Position numbers and translations under genes: made by a program. The notes under the pieces were generated by a model that worked only from the letters and a program-made list of their open reading frames with translations, did not search any database and was not told the origin of the DNA. From Chloroflexota bacterium (GTDB lineage Bacteria; Chloroflexota; Dormibacteria; Dormibacterales; Dormibacteraceae): a stretch of DNA of 7,387 nucleotides. The stretch covers positions 1 to 7,387 of the forward strand of contig VBKD01000037.1 in assembly GCA_005888075.1 (NCBI GenBank). Direction: 5' to 3'. The stretch's first letter is position 1; each line of letters opens with the position of its first letter. Shown one piece after another: positions 1 through 6,640 of the stretch.

Positions 1-1
1 G

Positions 2-379
2 GAGGCTCGCGATCGAGTCGCGGAACCACTGTTCGACATGCTCGCGGCGGCGGTGCTCATCCAGCGGCCCGGTGGTGGAGAGCTCGCCCCTCTGTTCGCC
101 GACCTCGAGGCCTCTGTCAGCGCGGCTCAGGAGGTCGAGCGCGAGGCGCGGGCCCTGCAGGCACAGGCGCGCTCGGCCTCGAGCATCATCGTCGCTCTGC
201 CGGTCGCCTTCCTCGTCATCCTTTCCGCGCTCCACTCTCCCTACCTCGATGCCTTTCGTCAACCGTCAGGCCAGCTGTTCTTGCTGGCGATGCTCGCCGT
301 CATGGCCGCGGGTTACGCGTGGATGAGGCGGCTCCTGGAGCTCCCGGGCCTGCAGCGGGTAAGGCTCAGCGATGCCTGA
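2..379 (+). CDS. tadB: TadB-like Tad pilus platform protein, 3' part (5' end outside window)
   Basis: C-terminal part of a type II secretion F-domain (T2SSF) protein of the TadB type, an inner-membrane platform protein of the Tad/Flp pilus machine. The frame is open from base 2, before the first ATG at 38. The residues before that ATG (ARDRVAEPLFD) match the usual TadB 'RDRLADP..D' region, so the gene starts upstream of the window. Visible parts are the Gly-Gly-x-x-Leu segment of the F domain, a long charged helix rich in Glu, Arg and Gln (about residues 40-58 of the visible part), and two hydrophobic C-terminal segments (roughly window bases 180-240 and 270-315) separated by a short loop containing SPYLDAFRQPSG. 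This layout is typical of the TadB end. The TGA at 377-379 overlaps the next start by 8 bases. Assignment to TadB rather than a second TadC rests on gene order and this C-terminal layout. Confidence 0.85.
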   Translation, partial: EARDRVAEPLFDMLAAAVLIQRPGGGELAPLFADLEASVSAAQEVEREARALQAQARSASSIIVALPVAFLVILSALHSPYLDAFRQPSGQLFLLAMLAVMAAGYAWMRRLLELPGLQRVRLSDA

Positions 380-1169
380 CGCTTGGGTGGCCGGCGGCGC
401 GACATCAGCTGGTTTGCTGTTCGGAGGGGTGGTGTTGGTCGTCGGCAATCCCGAAATCGCGGATTGGCTCGCGCGATCCCTGTCGAGCGTCGCGGAGCTC
501 GTCCGAATATCGCGATTTCGCGCTTGGCTGGTCCTGTCGATCGAACGTGCCGGCTGGCGAGAGAGTCCCGAACGCGTCGCGGTTCTGGCCGTCTCGCCGG
601 CGGCGTCCATGGCACTAATAGCGGCGGTCGTCAATCCGCTGCTCATCCCCCTTGCGCTGGCCGGAGGTCTCGCGCTGTTTTTGCTGGCGCTCAACTCGTC
701 CATCGATGCAAGGCGACGGCGCCTGGCCGGCGAGCTGGTCCCTTTGCTCGAGCTCTTCACGTTGGAGCTCAGCGCCGGGGGCAGCGCACTGGCCGCCCTC
801 GGCTCGGTCGCGGTGCAGGTGGAGGGCGACCTGGCGGCGAACCTGCGCCGGATGCTCATCGCGTCGCAGGTCGCGGGATCCGCTTCGTTCGAGGCGCGCT
901 TGACCGAGTACTCGGAGCGATCCGGCCTCACCTCGCTGGGCAGCCTGGCCACGATTCTCGCCGCCAGTCGCGAGTTCGGCACCGGAGCGACCCAGGGAGT
1001 CCGCGCCCTGGCCACCGACCTTCGCCGTGCTCAAAGGCGGCAGCTCATCGCCCACAGCCGGCGCGCTCTCAACCACGTCCTGTTGCCCGCGGCCGTCGGC
1101 GTCCTGCTGCCGTTCCTGGCCGTGTTGATGTTTCCGGCCGTCTCGGTGCTCCAGCGGAGCTTGAGATGA
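372..1169 (+). CDS. tadC: TadC-like Tad pilus platform protein (T2SSF domain)
   Basis: A 265-residue integral membrane protein. It begins with a short hydrophobic segment (about residues 12-25), then a membrane hairpin (about 70-107), a cytoplasmic helical T2SSF domain (about 115-232) and a C-terminal membrane segment (about 236-258). The F domain shows the usual ELVPLLELFTLELSAGGS start and the RALATDLRRAQRR helix before the last membrane segment. In the Tad system TadC pairs with TadB in the inner membrane, above the TadA ATPase, to assemble Flp pilin. The ATG at 372 is preceded by AAGG at 361-364 with 7 bases spacing, and it overlaps the end of tadB. The ATGA at 1166-1169 couples it to the next gene. 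It is somewhat short for TadC but appears complete. A second TadB-type protein is the alternative name; the family is not in doubt. Confidence 0.87.
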   Translation: MPDAWVAGGATSAGLLFGGVVLVVGNPEIADWLARSLSSVAELVRISRFRAWLVLSIERAGWRESPERVAVLAVSPAASMALIAAVVNPLLIPLALAGGLALFLLALNSSIDARRRRLAGELVPLLELFTLELSAGGSALAALGSVAVQVEGDLAANLRRMLIASQVAGSASFEARLTEYSERSGLTSLGSLATILAASREFGTGATQGVRALATDLRRAQRRQLIAHSRRALNHVLLPAAVGVLLPFLAVLMFPAVSVLQRSLR

Positions 1170-1576
1170 GCTCGCGACGAGGCAGTGCATTGATGGAGTT
1201 CGCCCTCACGTGGCCGGTCGCCTTGCTGCTCGTCCTGGGCTGCGTACAGCTTGCGATCTGGGCAACCGAGGCATTCGCCGCGCGATCCGCTGCCCTCGCC
1301 GGCGCACGGGCAGCGACCATCGCCGGCGCCCGCCCCGGCATCGCCGCCGTGGTCGCGGTGCGTGCCCTTGGACCAAGCCTGCCGGGCACGGCCGTCGGTG
1401 CGTGGTGCCCTGGCCAGGGCGGCGGCGCACCTGATGTGCGGGTCTGCGCGAAGGAGGTGGGCGTGTCGGTCGAGGTGACGGTCGGCGGCTCGGTTTCCAG
1501 CCTCGTGCCGATTCTGCCCTCCGGCCTACCTCTCCGCGCCCACGTCGTTTTGCCGAAGGAATCGTTTGCAAGATGA
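1166..1576 (+). CDS. TadE-like minor pseudopilin
   Basis: A 136-residue protein with a short basic leader and a pilin-like N-terminus, MSSRRG then SALMEF, followed by a hydrophobic segment (about residues 12-32). This fits the TadE/TadF pattern: cleavage after Gly6 by a prepilin peptidase such as TadV, with Glu at position +5 and Phe at +6 of the mature protein. The remainder is a small Ala/Gly/Val-rich domain with two cysteines (in CPGQ and VRVCAKE) that could form a disulfide outside the membrane. TadE-type minor pseudopilins are needed for Flp pilus assembly. The start overlaps the tadC stop as ATGA and has GGAG at 1156-1159, 6 bases upstream. The same frame is open back to 383, but that upstream part runs through tadC and has no pilin-like content, so 1166 is chosen. 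TadE and TadF cannot be told apart here. Confidence 0.85.
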   Translation: MSSRRGSALMEFALTWPVALLLVLGCVQLAIWATEAFAARSAALAGARAATIAGARPGIAAVVAVRALGPSLPGTAVGAWCPGQGGGAPDVRVCAKEVGVSVEVTVGGSVSSLVPILPSGLPLRAHVVLPKESFAR

Positions 1577-1971
1577 GCGGGGGCCAGTCGCTGGTCGAGC
1601 TCGCGGCCGCCGCGCCGGTGGTCATGCTCCTCGCGGTCGGCGCCGCGGCGACCGTGCAGCTGGCCGACGCACAGGCGGGACTCCGAGCCGCCACCCAAGC
1701 CGCGGCCGCGACCGCCGCGCGCGCCCCCAATCCGGCCGCCGGCGAAATCGCGGCGCGGGAGCGATTCGCGGCGGTGATCGCCGCCTACCCGGTGCGCGCG
1801 GCGGTACTTCGAATCAGCTTTGGCGCGTTTCAGCGGGGCGGGGAGGTCGTCGCCTCGTCGTCCGGATCGGTCGCGGTCGGCTGGGCCAGGTTGGTCTTTC
1901 CAGACGGCGCCTTCCTCCTGCACGCGACGGCCGCGGCTCGCCTAGAGCCATGGCGGACACACAGCCCGTGA
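1573..1971 (+). CDS. Second TadE/TadF-like minor pseudopilin
   Basis: A 132-residue protein starting MSGG then QSLVEL, followed by a hydrophobic stretch (about residues 10-30, Ala/Val/Leu-rich). Predicted prepilin-peptidase cleavage after Gly4 puts Glu at +5, the conserved pilin position. The rest is an Ala-rich domain without cysteines. It follows the first TadE-like gene with an ATGA overlap (1573-1576). An AAGGA at 1556-1560 lies 12 bases upstream, which is long for a ribosome site, so coupling to the previous gene is likely. Two consecutive TadE-type genes are usual in Tad clusters, where they are called TadE and TadF. Which is which cannot be settled from sequence. The C-terminal half has no feature I recognise beyond the family. 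Confidence 0.8.
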   Translation: MSGGQSLVELAAAAPVVMLLAVGAAATVQLADAQAGLRAATQAAAATAARAPNPAAGEIAARERFAAVIAAYPVRAAVLRISFGAFQRGGEVVASSSGSVAVGWARLVFPDGAFLLHATAAARLEPWRTHSP

Positions 1972-2411
1972 AGCGGCAGGGCGGCCAGGTGCTGGCATTC
2001 CTCGCCATCGCCTTGCCCATCGTGCTGCTGCCGGTCGTGGCCTACGCGGTCGACGCGGCCCTGGTCAGCGAACGGTTTGCGGGATTGCAGTCCGCGACCG
2101 CCCAGGCGGCTGAGCTGGCGGCGCAGCAGCTCGATGTCCGTGTGATGCGTGCGAGCGGGACCCTCGCGATCGATCCGGAGATCGTTCGTGGCGTCATCTC
2201 AGAGGCTCTGTTCAACGAGGAGCCTGCCGCGACAGTCGACTCAGTGTCAGTCGCCGGTGCCGATGTGACGATCAACACCAGCGAGCCAATCGCGCTTCCG
2301 CTTCCGTTGTTTGTGCGAACGATCACGTTGCATGCGCACGCGACGGCTCGACTCGTTCCCGGCTACGACAGTCCGAGCAGCCTCTTGCCGTTGCCCACCA
2401 GCAGCTTTTGA
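1968..2411 (+). CDS. Short TadG-like / pseudopilin-type secreted protein
   Basis: A 147-residue protein beginning MKRQGGQVLAF followed by a strongly hydrophobic segment ending AYAVDAAL. This matches the N-terminal TadG-like (PF13400-type) pattern 'RGQ...hydrophobic...AVD'. It lacks the Glu at +5 of the two preceding pseudopilins (Phe stands there). The rest is a predicted extracytoplasmic domain with an Ala/Gln helix and a beta-rich end. Full TadG proteins are usually several hundred residues with a von Willebrand A domain, so this is a short form limited to the N-terminal module. I chose GTG at 1968 because GTGA overlaps the preceding TGA exactly as at the other junctions. ATG at 1950 is an alternative (six more residues) but has no ribosome site at a workable distance. 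The last 49 bases overlap the oppositely oriented amidohydrolase gene. Confidence 0.75.
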   Translation: MKRQGGQVLAFLAIALPIVLLPVVAYAVDAALVSERFAGLQSATAQAAELAAQQLDVRVMRASGTLAIDPEIVRGVISEALFNEEPAATVDSVSVAGADVTINTSEPIALPLPLFVRTITLHAHATARLVPGYDSPSSLLPLPTSSF

Positions 2412-3205
2412 AGCACGGGCTCGGGAATGTCGAGCGAGCTCAACTCATCGAGGCATCGCGCGGGCTGGATGAACGGATAGTCGCTGCCGAAGACGAACTG
2501 GTCCTGCAGGCGGCCTTTCACATCGCGCATGACTTCCATCGGGATGTACCGCGGCGCCCAGCCGGAGATATCGATGTGGATGTTGGTCTTGTGCAGCGCC
2601 ATCGCAAGCAGCTCGAGGTGCCACGGGTAGCCGAAATGCGCGGCCAGGATCTTCAGGTCTGGAAACGCGGCGGCCACCGGGTCGAGCAGGATCGGCCTCG
2701 CGTAGTCCAAACGGAGGCCCTGACCGCCAGGCTGGCCGGCGCCGATGCCACTGGTCCCCGTGTGGAACAGGATGATCAACCCAAGCTCCTCGCAGCGCTC
2801 GTACAGGGGCCAGAACCGCTCCTCGTTCGGGGCGAAAGCCTGCAGCGTGGGATGAAGCTTCACGCCTTTGAGTCCCAGCTCGCCGAATCGATCGAGCTCC
2901 GCCACCGCGCGTTCACCCTTGTGCGGATCCACGCTGCCGAAGCCGATAAAGGTGTCCGGATGTTGTCGACACGCCTCGGCGACGAGCTCATTGGGCAGGC
3001 GCGGACGTCCAGTCGCGGTCTCGGCGTCCCACGCCAGAAGCACCGCCATCACATCGAGCTTCGAGTAGTCCTCGGCCAGCTCGTCGATGGTCCGCCGCGG
3101 GATCGTCGAGCGGAAGTAGCCTTCAGCCGCCTCCACATACCCGCGCATCGAGACGTCGAGCCAGGCTGGTGTTGGGAGGTGGACGTGAAAATCGATCGCG
3201 CGCAA
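2363..3205 (-). CDS. Amidohydrolase_2 family metal-dependent hydrolase (ACMSD-like)
   Basis: A 280-residue TIM-barrel amidohydrolase of the PF04909 type, the family of ACMSD and gamma-resorcylate decarboxylase. Metal-binding and catalytic residues are all visible: His7-x-His9 at the first strand, KLHP at 116-119, His148 in FHTG, His190 in AAHFG, and Asp242 in FGSDYPF. The family carries out C-C or C-N bond hydrolysis or decarboxylation of small carboxylates; the substrate here cannot be read. The protein is cytoplasmic, with no signal peptide. The start is a TTG (3205-3203), giving MRAIDFHVH, the normal family N-terminus just before the HxH. No clear ribosome site precedes it. The gene lies opposite to its neighbours. 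It is 13 bases from the start of the MobA-like gene and overlaps the end of the TadG-like gene, so its promoter must lie inside the MobA-like coding region. Function beyond the family is unknown. Confidence 0.88.
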   Translation of the reverse strand: MRAIDFHVHLPTPAWLDVSMRGYVEAAEGYFRSTIPRRTIDELAEDYSKLDVMAVLLAWDAETATGRPRLPNELVAEACRQHPDTFIGFGSVDPHKGERAVAELDRFGELGLKGVKLHPTLQAFAPNEERFWPLYERCEELGLIILFHTGTSGIGAGQPGGQGLRLDYARPILLDPVAAAFPDLKILAAHFGYPWHLELLAMALHKTNIHIDISGWAPRYIPMEVMRDVKGRLQDQFVFGSDYPFIQPARCLDELSSLDIPEPVLQKLLVGNGKRLLGLS

Positions 3206-3207
3206 GT

Positions 3208-3211
3208 GGAG
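3208..3211 (+). promoter_or_regulatory. Ribosome binding site deciding the MobA-like gene start
   Basis: GGAG lies 7 bases before GTG 3219 and 10 bases before ATG 3222. The spacing supports GTG 3219 as the start. The site sits in the 13-base gap between the two divergent genes. Confidence 0.55.
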
Positions 3212-3218
3212 ACTAATC

Positions 3219-3776
3219 GTGATGGAAGCCAGTCTCCTCGTGCTGGCGGGCGGTCAGAGCGGTAAGGCGTGGCTCCCAACCGGGAATACGATCCTGCTCC
3301 GCTACGTGGCGGAAAGGCTTGCTCCCGCGTTCTCCGAGGTAATGGCCTCTTTCGCGGCGCCGGAGCAGCTCGAGGAACCGGTGCCGTACCGAATCGTTTT
3401 CGACCGCAAGCAGTCGGGCGGGCCGCTCGCCGGACTTGAAGCCGGTCTGGCCGCCGCACGGCACGAGGTCGTGTTTGCCGTCGGCTGCGATATGCCGTAC
3501 GTCACCCGCGGCACCGCGGAGCTTGCGGTGGCGGCGGCGCGCAGCTGTGACGCTGCCTTGCCTCGCGCGGGCGCATCGGTGGTGTGCGGCGCGTACCGCC
3601 GGACGGCGCTGCCGGTCGTAGCCGCGGCCGTCAACGCCGGAAGCTTCAGTCCCACAGAGCTCGCCGAACGTCTCGACGTGACATGGCTGGAAGACCTCGA
3701 CGCGTATCAGTTCGCGACCCTCCGCACGGCCGACGACCTGGAGCGGTTTAATGCCGCTCTTCTGTCGCAGCCATAA
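3219..3776 (+). CDS. MobA-like nucleotidyltransferase with degenerate nucleotide loop
   Basis: A 185-residue protein resembling molybdenum cofactor guanylyltransferase (MobA), which transfers GMP from GTP to molybdopterin. Matching parts are LLVLAGGQS (6-14), KAWLP (16-20), FDRKQSGGPLAGLEAGL (61-77, including the conserved GPLxGL), VGCDMPY (88-94, the Mg-binding CDxP) and a C-terminal FATLRTADDLERF similar to the 'N.NTPEDL' end of MobA. The first signature, normally LAGGxSxRMGxDK, is shortened: after GGQSG it goes straight to KAWLP, so the Arg-Met-Gly that contacts the nucleotide is missing. Activity is therefore uncertain. It could be an inactive or re-purposed paralogue, or a relative acting on another substrate (NTP_transf_3 family). 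GTG 3219 has GGAG 7 bases upstream; ATG 3222 directly after is a near-equivalent start. It is followed after 14 bases by etfB on the same strand. No other molybdenum cofactor gene is in the window. Confidence 0.75.
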   Translation: MMEASLLVLAGGQSGKAWLPTGNTILLRYVAERLAPAFSEVMASFAAPEQLEEPVPYRIVFDRKQSGGPLAGLEAGLAAARHEVVFAVGCDMPYVTRGTAELAVAAARSCDAALPRAGASVVCGAYRRTALPVVAAAVNAGSFSPTELAERLDVTWLEDLDAYQFATLRTADDLERFNAALLSQP

Positions 3777-3790
3777 TTGGTGGTCGCGCC

Positions 3791-4548
3791 TTGAAGATCG
3801 TCGTCACCGTCAAACAAGTACCGGACCCAAACCTGAACCTCACCCTCGAGGCCGACAACTCGATCTCGCGCGAGAAAGAGGTGGTGCTCGACCCGGGCGA
3901 TGAGTGCGGCGTCGAGGAGGCGCTGCAGCTCAAAGAGGCTCACGGAGGCGAGGTGGTCCTCGTTTCGATGGGCCCGGAGAGGTCGAAAGACGCCATTCGC
4001 AAAGGCCTTTCGATGGGTGCCGATCGTGGCGTCCTCATCTCGGATCCGCAGCTCGCCGGCGCCGACGCGCTCCTCACGGCTCGCGTGCTGGCAGCCGCGA
4101 TCAAGGCAGAGGAACCCGACCTGGTCATCTGCAGCACGGAGTCCTATGACGGCAGCACGGGCATGGTGCCCCCGATGCTCGCCGAGCTTCTGGGTCTTCC
4201 GCAGCTCACGTTCGCCAAGAAAGTGGAGGTGAACGGTTCGAGCGTGAAGGTGAATCGGCAGACCTCGGACGGCTATCAGGTCGTCGAGGCTTCCACGCCC
4301 GCGCTGATCACGGTCACGGCGGGCATCGCCGAACCTCGGTACGCGTCGCTCAAGGGGATCATGGCCGCGCGTTCCAAGGAGATCAAGCAGATCGGCCTCG
4401 GCGACCTCGGGGTGGACAAAGGCCAGGCGGCGGAGACGATCGAAGGCGTTGTCGACGCCGAAGCGAGAAAGGCAGGGGCCGTCATCGAAGACGATGGCAC
4501 CGCGGTCGATCGAATCGTGCAGGTGCTGGCCGAGGCCAAGGTGCTCTG

Positions 4549-4549
<1 letters not shown>
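3791..4549 (+). CDS. etfB: Electron transfer flavoprotein subunit beta
   Basis: A 252-residue ETF beta subunit, the usual length. It starts MKIVVTVKQVPDP, the standard family N-terminus, from a TTG codon with GGTGG at 3779-3783, 7 bases upstream. Visible parts are the nucleotide-binding segment GADRGVLISD (76-85), the ESYDGSTGMVPPMLAELL loop (117-134, AMP-binding region), the beta signature around VNRQTSDGYQVVEASTPAL (154-172), and the recognition loop LKGIMAARSKEI (187-198) that docks on partner dehydrogenases. EtfB and EtfA form a soluble FAD-containing heterodimer. It takes electrons from acyl-CoA and other dehydrogenases and passes them to ETF-quinone oxidoreductase, or in some groups bifurcates them. 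No oxidoreductase gene is in the window, so the type cannot be assigned. Its TGA overlaps the etfA ATG by one base, as expected for equimolar subunits. Confidence 0.96.
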
Positions 4550-5511
<962 letters not shown>

Positions 5512-5528
5512 TCGCGCCGGGCGCGCGC

Positions 5529-5532
5529 AGGG
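5529..5532 (+). promoter_or_regulatory. Ribosome binding site for a CTG-started glycosyltransferase
   Basis: AGGG lies 7 bases before CTG 5540 in the short stretch after etfA. It is the only SD-like motif I see in that stretch at a workable distance from an in-frame near-start codon. It supports starting the next gene at 5540 rather than at GTG 5657. Confidence 0.4.
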
Positions 5533-5539
5533 CTCACTT

Positions 5540-6415
5540 CTGGACAGACAGGAAGCAGAAAGGCTTCTCGAGGAACGGGTAGCCCGCCGGCGCGAGCACG
5601 ACTTCGTCGCCGCGGACGCGATTCGCGACCAGCTGCGAAACGGCGGATGGGATGTCGTGGACAGCCCTACCGGCAGCGAGCTTCAGGCATTCCAGGCACC
5701 GGCGAGCGGCGCCACGGCGCAACCCCGCGCGGTCACGTTGCTGACTGTCGTCCACGGCTGGCAGCCGGATGCCGAACGCTGGCTGGTCTCTGTGTTCGCG
5801 CATTGCAAGGCGGATTTCGAAGCGGTCATCGTCGACAACTCAGGCGAACCACGAATCGCCGGATGGCTCGCCAAACGTTCGGCGGAGAGGTTGCGTGTCA
5901 TCACCCTCTCGCCTCAACTCGGTTTCGCCTCAGCGGTCAATGCCGGCATCGACGCGGCCGCGGGCGAGGTGGTAGTCCTGTTCGATCCAGGAGTGGAGCT
6001 GAAAGGCGACGCGGTCACGCCGCTCGTCCAAACGCTTGCCGATCCATCGGTCGTGCTGGCCGGCCCTTACGGATTGCGTGGCAAAGGCACTCTGAAGGAG
6101 TTCGAGGCAAGTGCCGGCCCCGAGGTCGACGCCATCGAAGCCTACTGCATGGCCTTCCGGCGCGAGGATGCGCAGGCGGTCAGCGGCTTCGATCCCAAGT
6201 TCCGCTTCTACCGGAACGCGGACATCGAGTTCAGCTTTCGGCTGCGTGACCGCGGCGGCCGTGCGATCGCCGTAGCAGGCGTTCCCATCGAGAGGTACGA
6301 GCATCGTTTGTGGGAATCGACCGATCCCAAAGAGCGGGAGCGACTCTCGCGGCGCAACTTCTACCGCTTCCTCGACCGTTGGGGCAAACGGGATGACCTC
6401 CTGGTCGGCCAATAG
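5540..6415 (+). CDS. Family 2 glycosyltransferase with a CysRS-tail-like N-terminal extension
   Basis: The first conventional start is GTG 5657 (252 residues). The frame is open back to 5462, and the 39 codons from CTG 5540 encode a helical segment, EERVARRREHDFVAADAIRD then QLRNGGWDVVDSPTG, that resembles the C-terminal tail of cysteinyl-tRNA synthetase ('R..KDF..AD.IRD.L...G..V.D.P.G'). GTG 5657 would cut this motif just before DSPTG, so I start at CTG 5540, giving 291 residues. Numbered from 5657, the rest is a GT-A fold of the rhamnosyltransferase-like GT2 type: VIVDNSG (57-63), LGFASAVNAGIDAAAG (88-103), LFDPGVEL (108-115, at the DxD-like site), the acceptor/base region FYRNADIEFSFRLRDRG (184-200) and a conserved-looking C-terminus with YEHRLW and RNFYRFLDRW. 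No membrane segment is seen, so it should be cytoplasmic. Donor and acceptor are unknown. It lies 28 bases after etfA. Confidence 0.78.
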   Translation: MDRQEAERLLEERVARRREHDFVAADAIRDQLRNGGWDVVDSPTGSELQAFQAPASGATAQPRAVTLLTVVHGWQPDAERWLVSVFAHCKADFEAVIVDNSGEPRIAGWLAKRSAERLRVITLSPQLGFASAVNAGIDAAAGEVVVLFDPGVELKGDAVTPLVQTLADPSVVLAGPYGLRGKGTLKEFEASAGPEVDAIEAYCMAFRREDAQAVSGFDPKFRFYRNADIEFSFRLRDRGGRAIAVAGVPIERYEHRLWESTDPKERERLSRRNFYRFLDRWGKRDDLLVGQ

Positions 6416-6418
6416 AAT
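6413..6418 (+). promoter_or_regulatory. Possible -10 element (TAGAAT) for a leaderless biotin-carrier transcript
   Basis: TAGAAT overlaps the glycosyltransferase stop codon and lies 9 bases before the GTG start at 6428, which has no ribosome site in front. A TANNNT box this close to the start is the arrangement seen for leaderless genes in high-GC bacteria. No convincing -35 box is present, so this is tentative. Confidence 0.3.
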
Positions 6419-6427
6419 TGCAGCCCA

Positions 6428-6640
6428 GTGATTGAAATCAAGGCGGAGCTCGTCGGCAGCGTGTGGAAGATCAAGACCCAACCTGGCGCGCAGGTCGGCG
6501 AGGAAGAAGAGCTCCTCATCCTCGAGTCGATGAAGATGGAGATTCCGGTGACTGCGCCGCGAGCCGGTACGGTGAAAGAGATTCGCGTGAAAGAGCAGGA
6601 CGTCGTCAAGGAGGGCCAGGTCCTGGTCGTCCTCGAATGA
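6428..6640 (+). CDS. Stand-alone biotin/lipoyl carrier protein (TB7.3-like)
   Basis: A 70-residue protein consisting only of a biotinyl/lipoyl domain. The hammerhead centre ESMKMEIPV (33-41) holds Lys36 between two methionines, the classic biotin-attachment motif. A Gly-rich turn (PGAQVGEEEELL) precedes it and the matching AGTVKEI..KEQDVVKEGQVL half follows. Length and sequence resemble the actinobacterial biotinylated protein TB7.3, which is also free-standing, rather than the C-terminal domain of a carboxylase subunit. Such domains carry biotin between a biotin carboxylase and a carboxyltransferase; neither partner, nor a biotin ligase, is in the window. The GTG at 6428 is the only start giving the complete domain. 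It lies 12 bases after the glycosyltransferase stop and has no ribosome site. The stop overlaps the next start as ATGA. Confidence 0.9.
   Translation: MIEIKAELVGSVWKIKTQPGAQVGEEEELLILESMKMEIPVTAPRAGTVKEIRVKEQDVVKEGQVLVVLE

Noticed and set aside
383..1165. Long plus-strand open frame continuous with the first TadE-like gene
   Set aside because: It runs through tadC in another frame, is Arg/Gly/Pro-rich, and has no recognisable domain. Only the part from ATG 1166 looks like protein. GC-rich codon bias keeps shadow frames open.
2408..3265. 285-codon plus-strand open frame opposite the amidohydrolase
   Set aside because: It is antisense to a gene with all family catalytic motifs and has no coherent domain of its own.
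3772..3777. CATAAT resembling a -10 box just before etfB
   Set aside because: No matching -35 at normal spacing, and the implied transcript start would remove the GGTGG ribosome site. It mostly overlaps the end of the MobA-like gene.
6463..6636. In-frame upstream extension of the zinc-ribbon protein
   Set aside because: It overlaps the biotin-carrier gene in another frame and reads as low-complexity Arg/Gly. The family N-terminus begins at ATG 6637.
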